From NCBI GenBank assembly GCA_903904735.1, contig CAIVDM010000149.1, forward strand, positions 1 to 51,593: a stretch of 51,593 nucleotides of DNA. The letters run 5' to 3'. The stretch comes from an uncultured delta proteobacterium (GTDB taxonomy: Bacteria > Bdellovibrionota_C > UBA2361 > OMII01). Below, piece after piece: positions 25,866-35,581 of the stretch (the stretch's first letter is position 1; every line of letters starts with the position of its first letter). Under the pieces are notes generated by a model. The model worked only from the letters and a program-made list of their open reading frames with translations, was not told the origin of the DNA and ran no database searches. Both the position numbers and the translations under genes were made by a program.

Positions 25866-26996
25866 TTAATCCGGGATATGCCAGTGTTCAGGTGGCAACA
25901 GGTTGCTTGTTTGGAGGAAGCGACCTATTTCCGAGGCCAAGACGTCATTGGCGGCTTCGTCGTCGTGGTTATCGTTGGGAATCTTAAATTTATCGCTCGC
26001 CAACGCTCGCGAGACCTCGAGAGATTTGTGGCCATTCCTGGCGAGAGCCTCATGCAGGGAGCCGATTCGAGTCACCAGCGCGAAGGAAACCGCGCGCTTG
26101 CGACACTCGTCGCCGATTTCCGTGACGATCCGAGCTCCAAGTTCGCGCGTATCTGATTCAGGTCGCGTTATCGATAGACTGCTTGGCCCCTCTGTGCTCG
26201 CTTGTCTTATGTTGGACAACACGTGTGAGGAATCTTTAATGAAAGCCGCTCCACGAACATGAAGGAGCTCGCACAGTTTACTCTGACTGACGCACCAAGA
26301 GTGTATGGGTAACAAGGCCCGTGGAAGAGGAAGGTTGTAAGGCACAGGATAGTTCGTGAGCGTCAGCTGTTCCCCGTTTAAGACAAAGCGTGGTTTATCC
26401 CTACCGAATCGGTTGGAATGCATATGTCGTTGGTCAGCGTAATGCGGAACGTAGGCGAGAACGAGGTCAGGATTATAGCGAAACCCTTCTTGTTGTAGGT
26501 ACAGCAGCTCTTGATCCACTCCGTAACCACCCACGCCCATATTCACCACTTCCACATTCGGAAAGCACCTTTCGAGTAATGTAGAAAAGTGTTTTTCAAC
26601 GGGCACTCCGTGACCGAATGTGTTCGAATCACCGAGCAGGACAATTCTAAATATCCCCCGCGGCTTCTCATAATTCATCTCAGTGTCGCGCAGACCTTTC
26701 GAGTTAATTCGGTAATTTATCTTTTGCCCTGAGCGGCGCGAGCTCGCGCTGGCGTAAGGTCTAAGGGACCAGCCGAATCGCTCATCGAATCGTCCGATAG
26801 CCGCAGGGACCATCGGTTCGAGGGAGTGGTTACATATCACCAGCGCTCGAGTCGTCATCTCGACTAGGAATAATCCGAGGGTCAAGCCAAACAGAGCGAG
26901 AGATAGCTGGGATCGTGCGATTATCCGGGGTCGTAGCATCATACTTTCGGAACAACGCGCCAACGTGAGCGAAGGGATGGTTCGCCGGCGCTTCAC
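25866..26996 (-). CDS. Membrane-anchored SGNH/GDSL hydrolase
   Basis: 376 residues. A basic start and one membrane helix (about 30-50) place the rest in the periplasm. SGNH block I is VLLGDSNTFGHGV with Ser124; GYGVDQELL (about 158-166) and PHYADQRH follow; the C-terminal D342-N-H344 element (NDNHDDEAANDVLASEIG) sits where the DxH catalytic pair is expected. Such enzymes are esterases or acyltransferases on polysaccharides or lipids; the substrate is unknown. It lies 105 bp after the UvrA-like gene on the same strand. Unlike the related protein at 8.3 kb, it keeps its C-terminal catalytic block. Confidence 0.75.
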   Translation of the reverse strand: MKRRRTIPSLTLARCSESMMLRPRIIARSQLSLALFGLTLGLFLVEMTTRALVICNHSLEPMVPAAIGRFDERFGWSLRPYASASSRRSGQKINYRINSKGLRDTEMNYEKPRGIFRIVLLGDSNTFGHGVPVEKHFSTLLERCFPNVEVVNMGVGGYGVDQELLYLQQEGFRYNPDLVLAYVPHYADQRHMHSNRFGRDKPRFVLNGEQLTLTNYPVPYNLPLPRALLPIHSWCVSQSKLCELLHVRGAAFIKDSSHVLSNIRQASTEGPSSLSITRPESDTRELGARIVTEIGDECRKRAVSFALVTRIGSLHEALARNGHKSLEVSRALASDKFKIPNDNHDDEAANDVLASEIGRFLQTSNLLPPEHWHIPD

Positions 26997-27101
26997 CCAG
27001 CCATGGTACTTTCCGATGGGGCAGCGCGCTAGGCGGCTAATACAAATCGCTCATAGAGCGGCTTAGGATCTCGCTCGGTGAACAACAGGCTATGCGACTT
27101 G

Positions 27102-29138
27102 CTAGGCTCCTGGAAGCTGTACTATCGAGAGATGTTTCGCTCTTGGAAAACTCTCAAGCAGCTTGCGCAGACCGCCCCGTTGACGCGCATTGAGGCTTAT
27201 GAGTGGTGCTTCCACTAGCGCGATCATTGGCTTGTTGGACGAGGCGGTAAGAAGCGCTTGGATCCACAGAATCGCGTGTTGCTCGGACTGATTCATCAAC
27301 GTGATCGGCATACCGAGCGGTAGATGCGTGAGGCCTAGCGCCTCCACGCATATAATCACCTCGGCGGCCCGTGGGAGAGCGCGTAAGAGGGGAAGAATCT
27401 CATCAAGAGGGGTGTTGAGAAGCGTCGATAGCGAGAGGCCCCTCCAGGACATGAACCCGACCTTATTGATGAAACGAGCCCCTCGGCATATGCCACATTC
27501 GCGCGCCAATGGACGGGTCAACTCGTCTATATACTCAAGTAACAGCCCGAGTCCGTCGCAGTGTTCACAGACGTTTTTGTTTGAGCGACCACTCGTGGAG
27601 AGTATGAAATCTTTCGGTGTTAGTCCCGCCGCTCGAGCGTCAACTGAGGACGCGAATAGGTTCGCGAACGACTCCGCCAGCCCGAGTCGATGAATCAATA
27701 GTGATTTGGATCTTCTCAGTGAGCTAAACACCGGAATAGAAGTAACCTCATGCGCTGATGTGGAGGCGAAGTTAACGACATTCGCTCGATTGGTGTTGGA
27801 TAGTAGGGATGACTCAACGTCGCTAAAAGTCGCGTCGCTGAGCGTTAGATCTTGCGCCTGTCTCACTGGATAGGTTCGCGCCAGGCCCTCGGTGGATTCA
27901 ATATGGAGCATTCCAATGAGTTCTCCTGTTTCAGCGCTCCTTGGCTCCAGCAGGGACTCGTTTGGTCGCGTCTCCCCTGATTCAAGGATGACCACTCCGA
28001 GCCGGGTGGAGACCTCTGATATGATGGTCATGAGAGGGGACGCTGACGTATCTCGGAGAAGGGGCTCAGGAATGTCCACTACGCATGAGCCTTGAGCGTC
28101 AATCGCGTCCGCGAGGCTGCGGCACACCGCGATGGTCGCAAGCTCAGTCGCGGACAGCGCGCTGGTGAGTGTTCCCGCGGCTCTGTTACCTAAGGAGGTA
28201 CGGAGCGCCAGGTATAGAGCGGTTGATTGCGAGAGAGGGTCCAGCGAGGTTAGCGTGCAGAGCGGATCAGTAAGGAGCGTTCGAATGCTCCGTCCGTGCG
28301 AGAGTACGCGCGATCCGATTTGTTTTTCAGAGTCTCCGTTGTTGCCGCCGCTTCGGAGCGTTCGAGAGATATCAGCGGTTCGCTCGTCTGGGAACGTATA
28401 ACCGCAGGTAGGACAAGAGCCGTGCTTCGCGAGCGTGAGTATCTCGCCTTCCTGAACGCAAACAAGAGTGCTCCTGTGCAGTCGCCACAGTGAATGAGTA
28501 ATCGCTGAGAGTCGCGAACTCAAGCCTTGCCCCGCCTCAAGGGAATCGATTTGAACCCTTGCGCGGGATGCCACTGGATCGACTTCGCGTGACTCAAAAG
28601 GAATCCCGTGTGACCGCGCCCAAGAACCGAGCGCGTCAGCTGGCCCCTCGGCGGACAATGAAATCTGTCCCGACATGTGCGCCTGTATGGTGGCTAGCGC
28701 GTGCTGAGGGGTCGAGTAGCGTTCAGAAGTCCCACCGCACCGTGGGCACTCAAGAACGCTAGTACGGAGCGATAGCTCGGTGACGCGCTCGGTTAGACCC
28801 AGCGCCTCAATCAGGGTTACCGACCGCTCCGCTAGTCGGCTAGGAGATTGGTAGAACAGGTTTGTGTCTACTGGGTGCTCGCATGATGCGCTGAGGGGAG
28901 GGGGAAGATTTCCCGCGTGGATCGCGTCGAGGAATCCGCGTGTGGCGAGCGTTTGAGCGAAAGCCGTATCTATCCACGCAAGTGTGCCGGCGTCGGACTT
29001 GGATACTCCAGATAATGGGATTAGGAGAGCGATTTGGTTAGCGAGAGGGTGATCTCTTTGAGAGCCGCCGCGCAAGTATATCTCTCGAGCCGAGGCGGGA
29101 TTGATAGTGAGGCGAATGTTTCGCGAGACATTGACCAT
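27102..29138 (-). CDS. Degenerate UvrA-like protein with zinc modules but no intact ATPase motifs
   Basis: 678 residues, against about 940 for UvrA, in one unbroken frame. UvrA landmarks appear in order: NPASAREIYLRGG (UvrA GAREHNL region), SGVSKSDAG (46?, about 43-51) where Walker A should be, CPRCGG (131-136), SCPTCGYTFPDE (241-252; UvrA CPxCGxSxPELEP), LSATELATIAV (328-338; first signature LSGGE), VVDIPEP (353-359; first Walker B), ARAAGLTPKDFILSTSGRSN (501-520), the C-terminal zinc finger C524-x2-C527-x20-C548-x2-C551 (UvrA spacing x2-x19-x2), LGLTHLPLGMPITLM (601-615) and ALVEAP (640-645; second Walker B). Both P-loops and both signatures are eroded, so ATP hydrolysis is unlikely. No ribosome site is seen. 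Mfd lies two genes upstream. Confidence 0.7.
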   Translation of the reverse strand: MVNVSRNIRLTINPASAREIYLRGGSQRDHPLANQIALLIPLSGVSKSDAGTLAWIDTAFAQTLATRGFLDAIHAGNLPPPLSASCEHPVDTNLFYQSPSRLAERSVTLIEALGLTERVTELSLRTSVLECPRCGGTSERYSTPQHALATIQAHMSGQISLSAEGPADALGSWARSHGIPFESREVDPVASRARVQIDSLEAGQGLSSRLSAITHSLWRLHRSTLVCVQEGEILTLAKHGSCPTCGYTFPDERTADISRTLRSGGNNGDSEKQIGSRVLSHGRSIRTLLTDPLCTLTSLDPLSQSTALYLALRTSLGNRAAGTLTSALSATELATIAVCRSLADAIDAQGSCVVDIPEPLLRDTSASPLMTIISEVSTRLGVVILESGETRPNESLLEPRSAETGELIGMLHIESTEGLARTYPVRQAQDLTLSDATFSDVESSLLSNTNRANVVNFASTSAHEVTSIPVFSSLRRSKSLLIHRLGLAESFANLFASSVDARAAGLTPKDFILSTSGRSNKNVCEHCDGLGLLLEYIDELTRPLARECGICRGARFINKVGFMSWRGLSLSTLLNTPLDEILPLLRALPRAAEVIICVEALGLTHLPLGMPITLMNQSEQHAILWIQALLTASSNKPMIALVEAPLISLNARQRGGLRKLLESFPRAKHLSIVQLPGA

Positions 29139-29156
29139 ACTAATGGCTGCGTTGAG

Positions 29157-29184
29157 AGGAGGGTTTCGACAGCGAAACCCTCCT
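29157..29184 (-). terminator. Perfect 12-bp hairpin between the phosphomutase and UvrA-like genes
   Basis: AGGAGGGTTTCG and CGAAACCCTCCT pair perfectly around a 4-nt loop. It lies 24 bp beyond the phosphomutase stop and 19 bp before the UvrA-like start on the minus strand. The tail (CTCAACG) has no T-run, so it may pause, protect mRNA ends or only partly terminate. Confidence 0.55.
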
Positions 29185-29207
29185 TATAGGTCCTTTCCCG
29201 CCAGGCT

Positions 29208-30587
29208 TTACGCCGAGAGGTTGTTCTTAATCTTCTCGATTCTATCGAGAACGATTTTTTTGTAATCCTCAAGCAGAGCGGCCGACTCCGCCTCGAAGCG
29301 CATTACGAGCACAGGTTGGGTGTTTGAGGCGCGTACGAGGCCCCACCCGTGGTCGAACGTCACACGTACGCCATCGATGGTGTCAACTTTGAACTCTTTG
29401 AACGCGGATTGAGCCTCTTGAGCGATCTTGAACTTGATCGACTCCGGGCAATCAACACGCATCTCAGGGGTGGAAAGCATCGGGCTTAATCCCGCCAACA
29501 GCGATGAGAGCGGTCCGGAATGCTTGGACATAATCTCGACCAGTCGAGCGGAGGCATAGAGAGCGTCATCAAAGCCAAAAAAGCGATGCTTAAAGAAGAT
29601 GTGACCGCTCATCTCTCCGGCGAGGTCCCCATGAGTCTCCTTCAACTTGCTCTTGATGAGCGAGTGTCCGGTTCTCCACATGATCGCGTTAGCGCCGCGG
29701 CTGGATAGGTCGTCGAATAGCTGACTTGAGCATTTGACGTCGCCAATGATCGTGGCGCCTGGCTTCTCAGTGAGGATCGCTCGTCCATAAATGAGAAGAA
29801 GCATATCGCCAAAGACAACGTCACCTTTCTCGTCGACAACGCCAATTCGATCCGCGTCGCCATCCCAGCCGATCCCGAAATCAGCCTTGGTCTCTTTGAC
29901 CTTGGCGACGAGATCCTTGATGTTTTTCAGCTCTGTCGGATCTGGATGGTGATTCGGGAATCGTCCGTCTGGATCGCAGTAAAGCTCGATTACCTCAACG
30001 CCGAGTCCTCGCAACACCTCTGGTCCCACCATGCCACCAACGCCGTTACCGCCGTCCACGACCACCTTGAGCTTTCGCTGCCCCATGTGAGGGTGGCAGT
30101 TGTCGATCAGGTTCTTTATGTAGGTTGGACGGATGTCGATGGTTGAGATGTCACCTCGCTTCGCCGCGGGCGCGCTCTTGAGCACCGCCTCGCATCTCGT
30201 TTTCAGGTTTTGAATCTCACTTCCCGAGAGGGTTTGCTTGCCGAGTAGAATTTTGAACCCATTCATGTCAGGTGGATTGTGGCTGCCAGTCACCTGAATA
30301 CCACCGCCCAAGTCCTGATTGAACACCGAGAAATATAGCTGTGGTGTTGGTCCTTGTCCCGACATAACGACATCAAGTCCCTCGTCCGCGATACCTTCGG
30401 CGAGAGCTTGCGCGTAGCCAGGGGAACTTAGTCGGCAGTCATACCCAACTCCGATGCGATTAAGCCCGTTCTCGCGAGCGAGGGTTCCGTATGCTCGTCC
30501 AAGTACTCGAGCGAACTCATCACTTAGCTCCGTGCCGACTGTTCCGCGGATATCGTACTCACGAAATATCACAGGATTAATCTGCAT
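29208..30587 (-). CDS. Phosphomannomutase/phosphoglucomutase
   Basis: 459 residues of the alpha-D-phosphohexomutase family (AlgC/ManB type), which interconverts 1- and 6-phosphates of mannose or glucose for LPS and exopolysaccharide precursors. The phosphoserine loop VTGSHNPP (99-106, Ser102), the metal loop DGDADR (242-247), the sugar-binding GEMSGH loop and the C-terminal phosphate-binding RASNTQPVLVMRFEA block are all present. Length matches AlgC (about 463). It has a strong ribosome site (GAGGAGAAGG) and begins 22 bp after the SurA-like gene, so the two are likely co-transcribed. Confidence 0.93.
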   Translation of the reverse strand: MQINPVIFREYDIRGTVGTELSDEFARVLGRAYGTLARENGLNRIGVGYDCRLSSPGYAQALAEGIADEGLDVVMSGQGPTPQLYFSVFNQDLGGGIQVTGSHNPPDMNGFKILLGKQTLSGSEIQNLKTRCEAVLKSAPAAKRGDISTIDIRPTYIKNLIDNCHPHMGQRKLKVVVDGGNGVGGMVGPEVLRGLGVEVIELYCDPDGRFPNHHPDPTELKNIKDLVAKVKETKADFGIGWDGDADRIGVVDEKGDVVFGDMLLLIYGRAILTEKPGATIIGDVKCSSQLFDDLSSRGANAIMWRTGHSLIKSKLKETHGDLAGEMSGHIFFKHRFFGFDDALYASARLVEIMSKHSGPLSSLLAGLSPMLSTPEMRVDCPESIKFKIAQEAQSAFKEFKVDTIDGVRVTFDHGWGLVRASNTQPVLVMRFEAESAALLEDYKKIVLDRIEKIKNNLSA

Positions 30588-30609
30588 ATCCTTCTCCTCT
30601 ATCTTTCAA

Positions 30610-31677
30610 TTAAAACTTTTTATCCACTGAATGAGTCTTAAGTAATTCTGTGGAGAAATAAGCGGCGAGTTTTTGCTCTGATTTTTGCTTCTGAATAGTC
30701 CCTCGCGCCTCTTCTCGCATCGCGGCTTTACTCTGTTCTTCGTCGTGCTCGCCATCTTGGGAGCCGAACCGCTGTTCAACGAAAAATATCTGGGTCGTTG
30801 TCTCAGACACAACCGGCGCGCTGTGCTTGCCCGGCTCAAGTGACATGACAGCGTCAAAAATATCACCGCTTAGATCCTTTTCGGCAACGACACCAAGAAG
30901 TCCTCCCTCGCTACTGTTGGAGGAGTCGGACATCTTTGTGGCGACTTCGGCGAACGGGGTGCCCGACTCGAGGGCGTCTTGCGCACTCTTTACCCGAGCG
31001 GCCATATCCTCAGACGTTCTGCCCTCGGCCGAGATCGTTATAACCCTGAGCTTCACTGTCGCGCCCTCGGACTTGAAGCTTGGATTATTAGCCACATATT
31101 CGTCGATCTCGCCGTCGGACACGCTGATTCCTCCGCGCACGATGGTGGAGGCTAGTTTAGTGCGAAGTATGTCGGTTCTAATCTGTCGCTTGTACCACGC
31201 GATAGACTTCCCTTCCTTGGCGAGCACGGCCTCAAACTCTGGTCTTGAGAGCGAGTTTCTCGCGGCGACCTCGTTTATGTACTCATCGACCTCCGCGTCG
31301 ACGACAGAGATGCGTTTAACTGTCGCTTCCGCCTCAAGTACCCGCTCGAACGTGAGCGCGTCGAGCGCTTTCTGCGCTTCGGCGTCGGCTCGCAACTCTT
31401 GAAGAGAAAGCTTTCGGGGCGGCGTGAGCCGGTTTCCTAACTCGCTCAATGTTATGGGCTTCTCGTCGACAGAGGCCACAACGGCGTCTAATACGATTTC
31501 CACTGGCGAAGCGGCGATATTGATCGCGGGCGCGGTCTTATGAGGTTTGTTTTTTCGAGACTCTGCCCATCCGTTCGAACAAAGCGTGACAGTGAGGACA
31601 CCTATAACAGCCATGCCCGTGAGAGGCTTAAGAGATATACGATCTTCTGTTCTGAGGGACGATTGTTGATAGGTCAT
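30610..31677 (-). CDS. SurA-like periplasmic peptidyl-prolyl isomerase/chaperone
   Basis: 355 residues. The hydrophobic segment (about 21-38, GMAVIGVLTVTLCSNGWA) serves as a signal peptide after a longish N-terminus. A SurA-type N-terminal helical domain (about 62-190, with VVASVDEKPITLSELGNRL) precedes one parvulin PPIase domain (about 206-303; KLRVITISAEG, SSEGGLLGVVAEKDL, APVVSETTTQIFFVEQR). E. coli SurA has two PPIase domains, this has one. It should help outer-membrane protein folding. It lies 175 bp downstream of mfd, an arrangement common in proteobacteria, and next to the phosphomutase. Confidence 0.87.
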   Translation of the reverse strand: MTYQQSSLRTEDRISLKPLTGMAVIGVLTVTLCSNGWAESRKNKPHKTAPAINIAASPVEIVLDAVVASVDEKPITLSELGNRLTPPRKLSLQELRADAEAQKALDALTFERVLEAEATVKRISVVDAEVDEYINEVAARNSLSRPEFEAVLAKEGKSIAWYKRQIRTDILRTKLASTIVRGGISVSDGEIDEYVANNPSFKSEGATVKLRVITISAEGRTSEDMAARVKSAQDALESGTPFAEVATKMSDSSNSSEGGLLGVVAEKDLSGDIFDAVMSLEPGKHSAPVVSETTTQIFFVEQRFGSQDGEHDEEQSKAAMREEARGTIQKQKSEQKLAAYFSTELLKTHSVDKKF

Positions 31678-31852
31678 GAAGAGCTTACGTCTCGACTGTT
31701 GGGAGATTTAGTTTCCCATGTAAATGGGGGCTTTGCCGCTCCCACCGCCGCTCTATCGTAGTAGCTTGAACGGTAGGAGGCAAGGGTAGGTCGATGAGTC
31801 TCAAGGCGCGTCCTTATGGGGCTGAGCAGGGTGGAATTTAAGCTATTGAGCC

Positions 31853-34800
31853 TTACATAGCGACGCGATGAGCTATCAGGCCGAGGGTCTGCTCAGTTAT
31901 CCGAAATACGTCTGGGAGGGTGGTTTCGGGGCGGCCGTCGAACGATATCGTCAAGGTATTCGCCCGACCGAATCGGTATTTTGAGGGGTGCTGATGCACC
32001 AACTGCAGGGCCTTGAGACCATCGACTCGGGTGTTCGCTGTCGGCTTCACGCCGTCTCTAAGAAGCGCTATCGGGCTAAAAGTTAACGAGGCTTTTAGAG
32101 GCGTGACGTCAGCTTTTACGATTCCATGGCGACGTAAGAGGCTGCGGTAGCGCATGACTAGCATCAGGTTGTCGACTTCCACTGAGCATGGACCGAATCG
32201 GTCCTCTATCTCTCTCTGGAGGTCGAACGCTTCGTCGTCTGATCGGATGTTTGAGAGTCGTTGGTAAAGCACCAGGCGCTCGCCAATATCTGGGACGTAT
32301 GCCTCCGGGATATACGCGTCGACGCCAGGGATACGAATCTCAGGATCGACGATATCCTCCAGAACTGGCTCGTCGCCCTTGAGGTCGGCCACGGCTTCTT
32401 GAAGAATTCGACAGTACATATCGAATCCAACTGAGAGGACACTTCCTGATTGCTCCTTGCCGAGGAGGTTGCCCGCCCCTCTAATTTCCAAATCCCTGAT
32501 GGCGAGATTGAATCCCGCCCCGAGGGTGTCGAGTGATTGTAAGACCTTGAGGCGCTCATGGGCGTCTCCGGAGAGGCTGCGCATATGTGGGACTATTAAA
32601 TACGCGTAGGCTTGACGTTTTCCGCGTCCTACTCTGCCTCTAAGTTGGTAAAGCTGAGCGAGGCCGAATTGGTCGGCGCGATCGATGATGATGGTGTTGG
32701 CGTTGGGAACATCAAGACCTGATTCGATGATCGTCGTGGCTATCAAGACGTCAATCTCGCGATCAACGAAACGCTGCATAATCCGTTCCAGGGTGGCCTC
32801 TGACATCTGTCCGTGCGCGAACTCAAAACGAGCTTCCGGGACAAGCTCAGCTAAATGTGAGGCGACAAGGGCGATATTTTGAACCCTATTGTGAATGAAG
32901 AAAACCTGACCACCTCTGCGAATCTCTCGCAAAATCGCGTCACGAATAAGGGCGTCGTCACGCTCCGCCACGTACGTTTGAACAACTTTACGGTCGACTG
33001 GCGCTGTTTGGATCAAGCTTATGTCACGGATATTAAGCAATGACATATGAAGCGTGCGAGGAATTGGTGTGGCGGTGAGCGTGAGGACATCGACATTGGA
33101 CCGATAGGACCGCAGCCTTTCCTTCTGTTTTACTCCGAAGCGGTGCTCTTCATCGATAATCAGTAGACCCAGGTCCTTGAATTGAACGTCATGTTGAAGC
33201 AGTCGGTGAGTGCCGATAACGATGTCAATGTCGCCAGAAGCGACCCCATCGAGAACTTTCTGGTTGTCTTGGGGAGGATAGAAGCGACTGACGGCGCCAA
33301 TTTTCACTGGATATCCGGCGAATCTATCGCTGAAGTTCTTTTTATGCTGCTCCACGAGGATCGTGGTCGGAACGAGTAGCGCCACCTGGCGAGTATGTTG
33401 GCTGCATTTGAAGGCGGCGCGAATCGCCACCTCGGTCTTACCGAAACCCACATCGCCGCACACGAGTCGGTCCATAGGTTTTTCCGCGGCGAGATCCGCG
33501 AGAGTCTCCGCGATCGCTTTTACCTGATCTGGTGTCTCATCGTAGGGGAAGTTGTCGGCGAAACGCTCATCTTCAGCTCCCTGTGGTTCGAACCGCCATC
33601 CTTTCGACACGGTCCTAGAGGCGTATAGCCGGATCAGATCGCCAGCGAGCGTAACGATTGAGTCGCGCACCTTCTGCTTCGCTCTCGCCCAACGAGTGGA
33701 GCTTAATTTATCAACCGATGGGGACTGCCCCTCGGTGCCGACGAACTTCTGTATCTTTCCTATCTGGTGAGCGGGGAGATAGAGAGTGCTATCGGCGTAC
33801 TCAATATGCAGAAAATCACCCAGGACCCCATCGACCGTGAGGTGCTTGAGTCCCTGGTACACTCCCACTCCATAGTCGATATGGACGAGAAAGTCGCCTT
33901 CTTTGAGAAGAGAGAGCGTGCTTAAGAGTCGCTTGGCGCTGATACGAGGCGCCTTTCCGGACCGATATGAGCGTTCTCCAAACACCTCAGTTTCTGCCAG
34001 AAAGCATAATTTTTCGTTCGGCAGACGGAATCCGCTCGTGAGGTGCCCCACGATAATGGCGACGCCGGGGCGACGCGGCGTATCAATCCACCCCATGCCC
34101 GTCGCAGTGAGAATAGGCGCGTCTGTTCCGATATCAAGTAGGATCGATTGAAGCCTCTGTGCGCGTGAGAGCGATCCAACGCTGATCGCCACGGAGTATT
34201 TCTTACCTCTCCACTCATTGAGGAACGCTTTAAGTGGGCCAAACGCCGAGCCTGAGCCGATGTTGGTTCGCATGCGTGTCGCGAGGTCGACATTGCTTTC
34301 GGCGCGATAGTTTATGGTGTCAGTCTGAGATGTCGAGGGAGCCAGGGACGAGACTTCGTGCGCTGTTCGCTGGGTCAACTTGGCGATCAGGGTCTCCACT
34401 TCGACATAGATGTTATCAGACGCCGGAATGAGGTGCTGCTCTTCAGCGAGACGCTCCGCTCTTTCCGCGGCGCTATCCATGTACTCCGCTATCGCGCGCT
34501 GACACTGGAAACCATCGATCGTAAAAATCGTGGTGTCGTCTGAGATCACATCGAGGAGGCAGGGGAGGTCTGGGGTCGCGATGAACTGGATAAGCTCTAG
34601 TCCTGGGTGGTCATCACGCTGTTCGATCGCTTGAATTATCTTCTCCACTTCTCGTGGGTGAGTGCCGGTCTCGCTAGCGCGCTGTCTAATTCTCTCTAGG
34701 AGCGAATGGCTTTCTTGAGAAGTACCCGAGCGGCTCACGGTGAGCCCTAGCGAGAACTCTCTGACGGGAAGAATTCTGATCCGCTCAAGAACCGCTGAGC

Positions 34801-35392
34801 TCCTCTGAGACTCTGGATCGAATGATTGAATTCGAACGATCGTGTCGCCACTGAACTCAAGTCGTACTGGTGATACCTCGGTGCTCGGAAATAGATCGAG
34901 AACGGCGCCCTTGTTTGAGAACTCTCCTACTTCAGAGACGCTTTTGGCGGGGCGAAAGCCGGCGTCAAGAAGGAGGTCGATCAATACTCTCCGGTCGACC
35001 GTGGCGCCTCGCCGCAGTTCGGTTGAGAGCGCTTTGATATCAGCCGGAGGCAGAATCCGCTGGGCTAAAGTGTCAGCGCAGGCGACTACGATGCCCGGCC
35101 TGTCTGAGGTGAGGGTGTCGATCGCCAAAAGCCGCGTCGCGGACGTCGATATTCCCGGAGAGACTGGCTCCAGCGGCAGAGTGTCCCATCCCGGTAGAAG
35201 TGTCACTGAGCCGCTTCCCACGAAAAAACAGAGGTCGTCGAGCACTTCCTCCGCAACTTTTCGGTCAGGAGTTACGATCAATGCTTTGTCTCGTTGTCGC
35301 AACGCGTCCGCTAGGTACCAGCCACACGATGAGCCGGGCAGACCGATGGCGCGTCTGGTCGGAGTAGTGGGTTTTTTGGGCGACTGCGGCAT
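31853..35392 (-). CDS. mfd: Transcription-repair coupling factor Mfd
   Basis: 1179 residues, close to E. coli Mfd (1148). Mfd pushes stalled RNA polymerase off lesions and recruits UvrA. The N-terminal UvrB-like domains (about 15-345; LPGSSCGWYLADALR, LLPGWDTLPLE) should carry the UvrA-binding surface; the RNA-polymerase-interaction domain is at about 498-545 (FLVHIDYGVGVYQGL); the SF2 translocase has Walker A GDVGFGKT (646-653) and DEEH (747-750), with the later motifs RADQFGLAQLYQLRGRVGR and the TRG region; the regulatory domain closes the protein. No defect was seen. A degenerate UvrA-like gene lies two genes downstream. No Shine-Dalgarno precedes the ATG. Confidence 0.96.
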   Translation of the reverse strand: MPQSPKKPTTPTRRAIGLPGSSCGWYLADALRQRDKALIVTPDRKVAEEVLDDLCFFVGSGSVTLLPGWDTLPLEPVSPGISTSATRLLAIDTLTSDRPGIVVACADTLAQRILPPADIKALSTELRRGATVDRRVLIDLLLDAGFRPAKSVSEVGEFSNKGAVLDLFPSTEVSPVRLEFSGDTIVRIQSFDPESQRSSAVLERIRILPVREFSLGLTVSRSGTSQESHSLLERIRQRASETGTHPREVEKIIQAIEQRDDHPGLELIQFIATPDLPCLLDVISDDTTIFTIDGFQCQRAIAEYMDSAAERAERLAEEQHLIPASDNIYVEVETLIAKLTQRTAHEVSSLAPSTSQTDTINYRAESNVDLATRMRTNIGSGSAFGPLKAFLNEWRGKKYSVAISVGSLSRAQRLQSILLDIGTDAPILTATGMGWIDTPRRPGVAIIVGHLTSGFRLPNEKLCFLAETEVFGERSYRSGKAPRISAKRLLSTLSLLKEGDFLVHIDYGVGVYQGLKHLTVDGVLGDFLHIEYADSTLYLPAHQIGKIQKFVGTEGQSPSVDKLSSTRWARAKQKVRDSIVTLAGDLIRLYASRTVSKGWRFEPQGAEDERFADNFPYDETPDQVKAIAETLADLAAEKPMDRLVCGDVGFGKTEVAIRAAFKCSQHTRQVALLVPTTILVEQHKKNFSDRFAGYPVKIGAVSRFYPPQDNQKVLDGVASGDIDIVIGTHRLLQHDVQFKDLGLLIIDEEHRFGVKQKERLRSYRSNVDVLTLTATPIPRTLHMSLLNIRDISLIQTAPVDRKVVQTYVAERDDALIRDAILREIRRGGQVFFIHNRVQNIALVASHLAELVPEARFEFAHGQMSEATLERIMQRFVDREIDVLIATTIIESGLDVPNANTIIIDRADQFGLAQLYQLRGRVGRGKRQAYAYLIVPHMRSLSGDAHERLKVLQSLDTLGAGFNLAIRDLEIRGAGNLLGKEQSGSVLSVGFDMYCRILQEAVADLKGDEPVLEDIVDPEIRIPGVDAYIPEAYVPDIGERLVLYQRLSNIRSDDEAFDLQREIEDRFGPCSVEVDNLMLVMRYRSLLRRHGIVKADVTPLKASLTFSPIALLRDGVKPTANTRVDGLKALQLVHQHPSKYRFGRANTLTISFDGRPETTLPDVFRITEQTLGLIAHRVAM

Positions 35393-35581
35393 GAGGGGGA
35401 AGTTGTAACGTTACTCCGAGCGCCCACCAGAAACGGCTGTCTCCTGGCTCGCTCGCTGTTCCGCGCATGACGGAATGTCCCCTCCATCATACTGAGGGCA
35501 AATAGTTGGGTAAAGGTTTTGCGAGTTAATGAGGACCGGGAGGGTAAAGGATTCTGTGTTTTACGAGGCAATTAGGACTGT

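Noticed and set aside
33585..33594. GGTTCGAACC, which resembles a tRNA T-arm
   Set aside because: It lies inside the intact mfd coding frame and no acceptor, D- or anticodon stem could be fitted around it.
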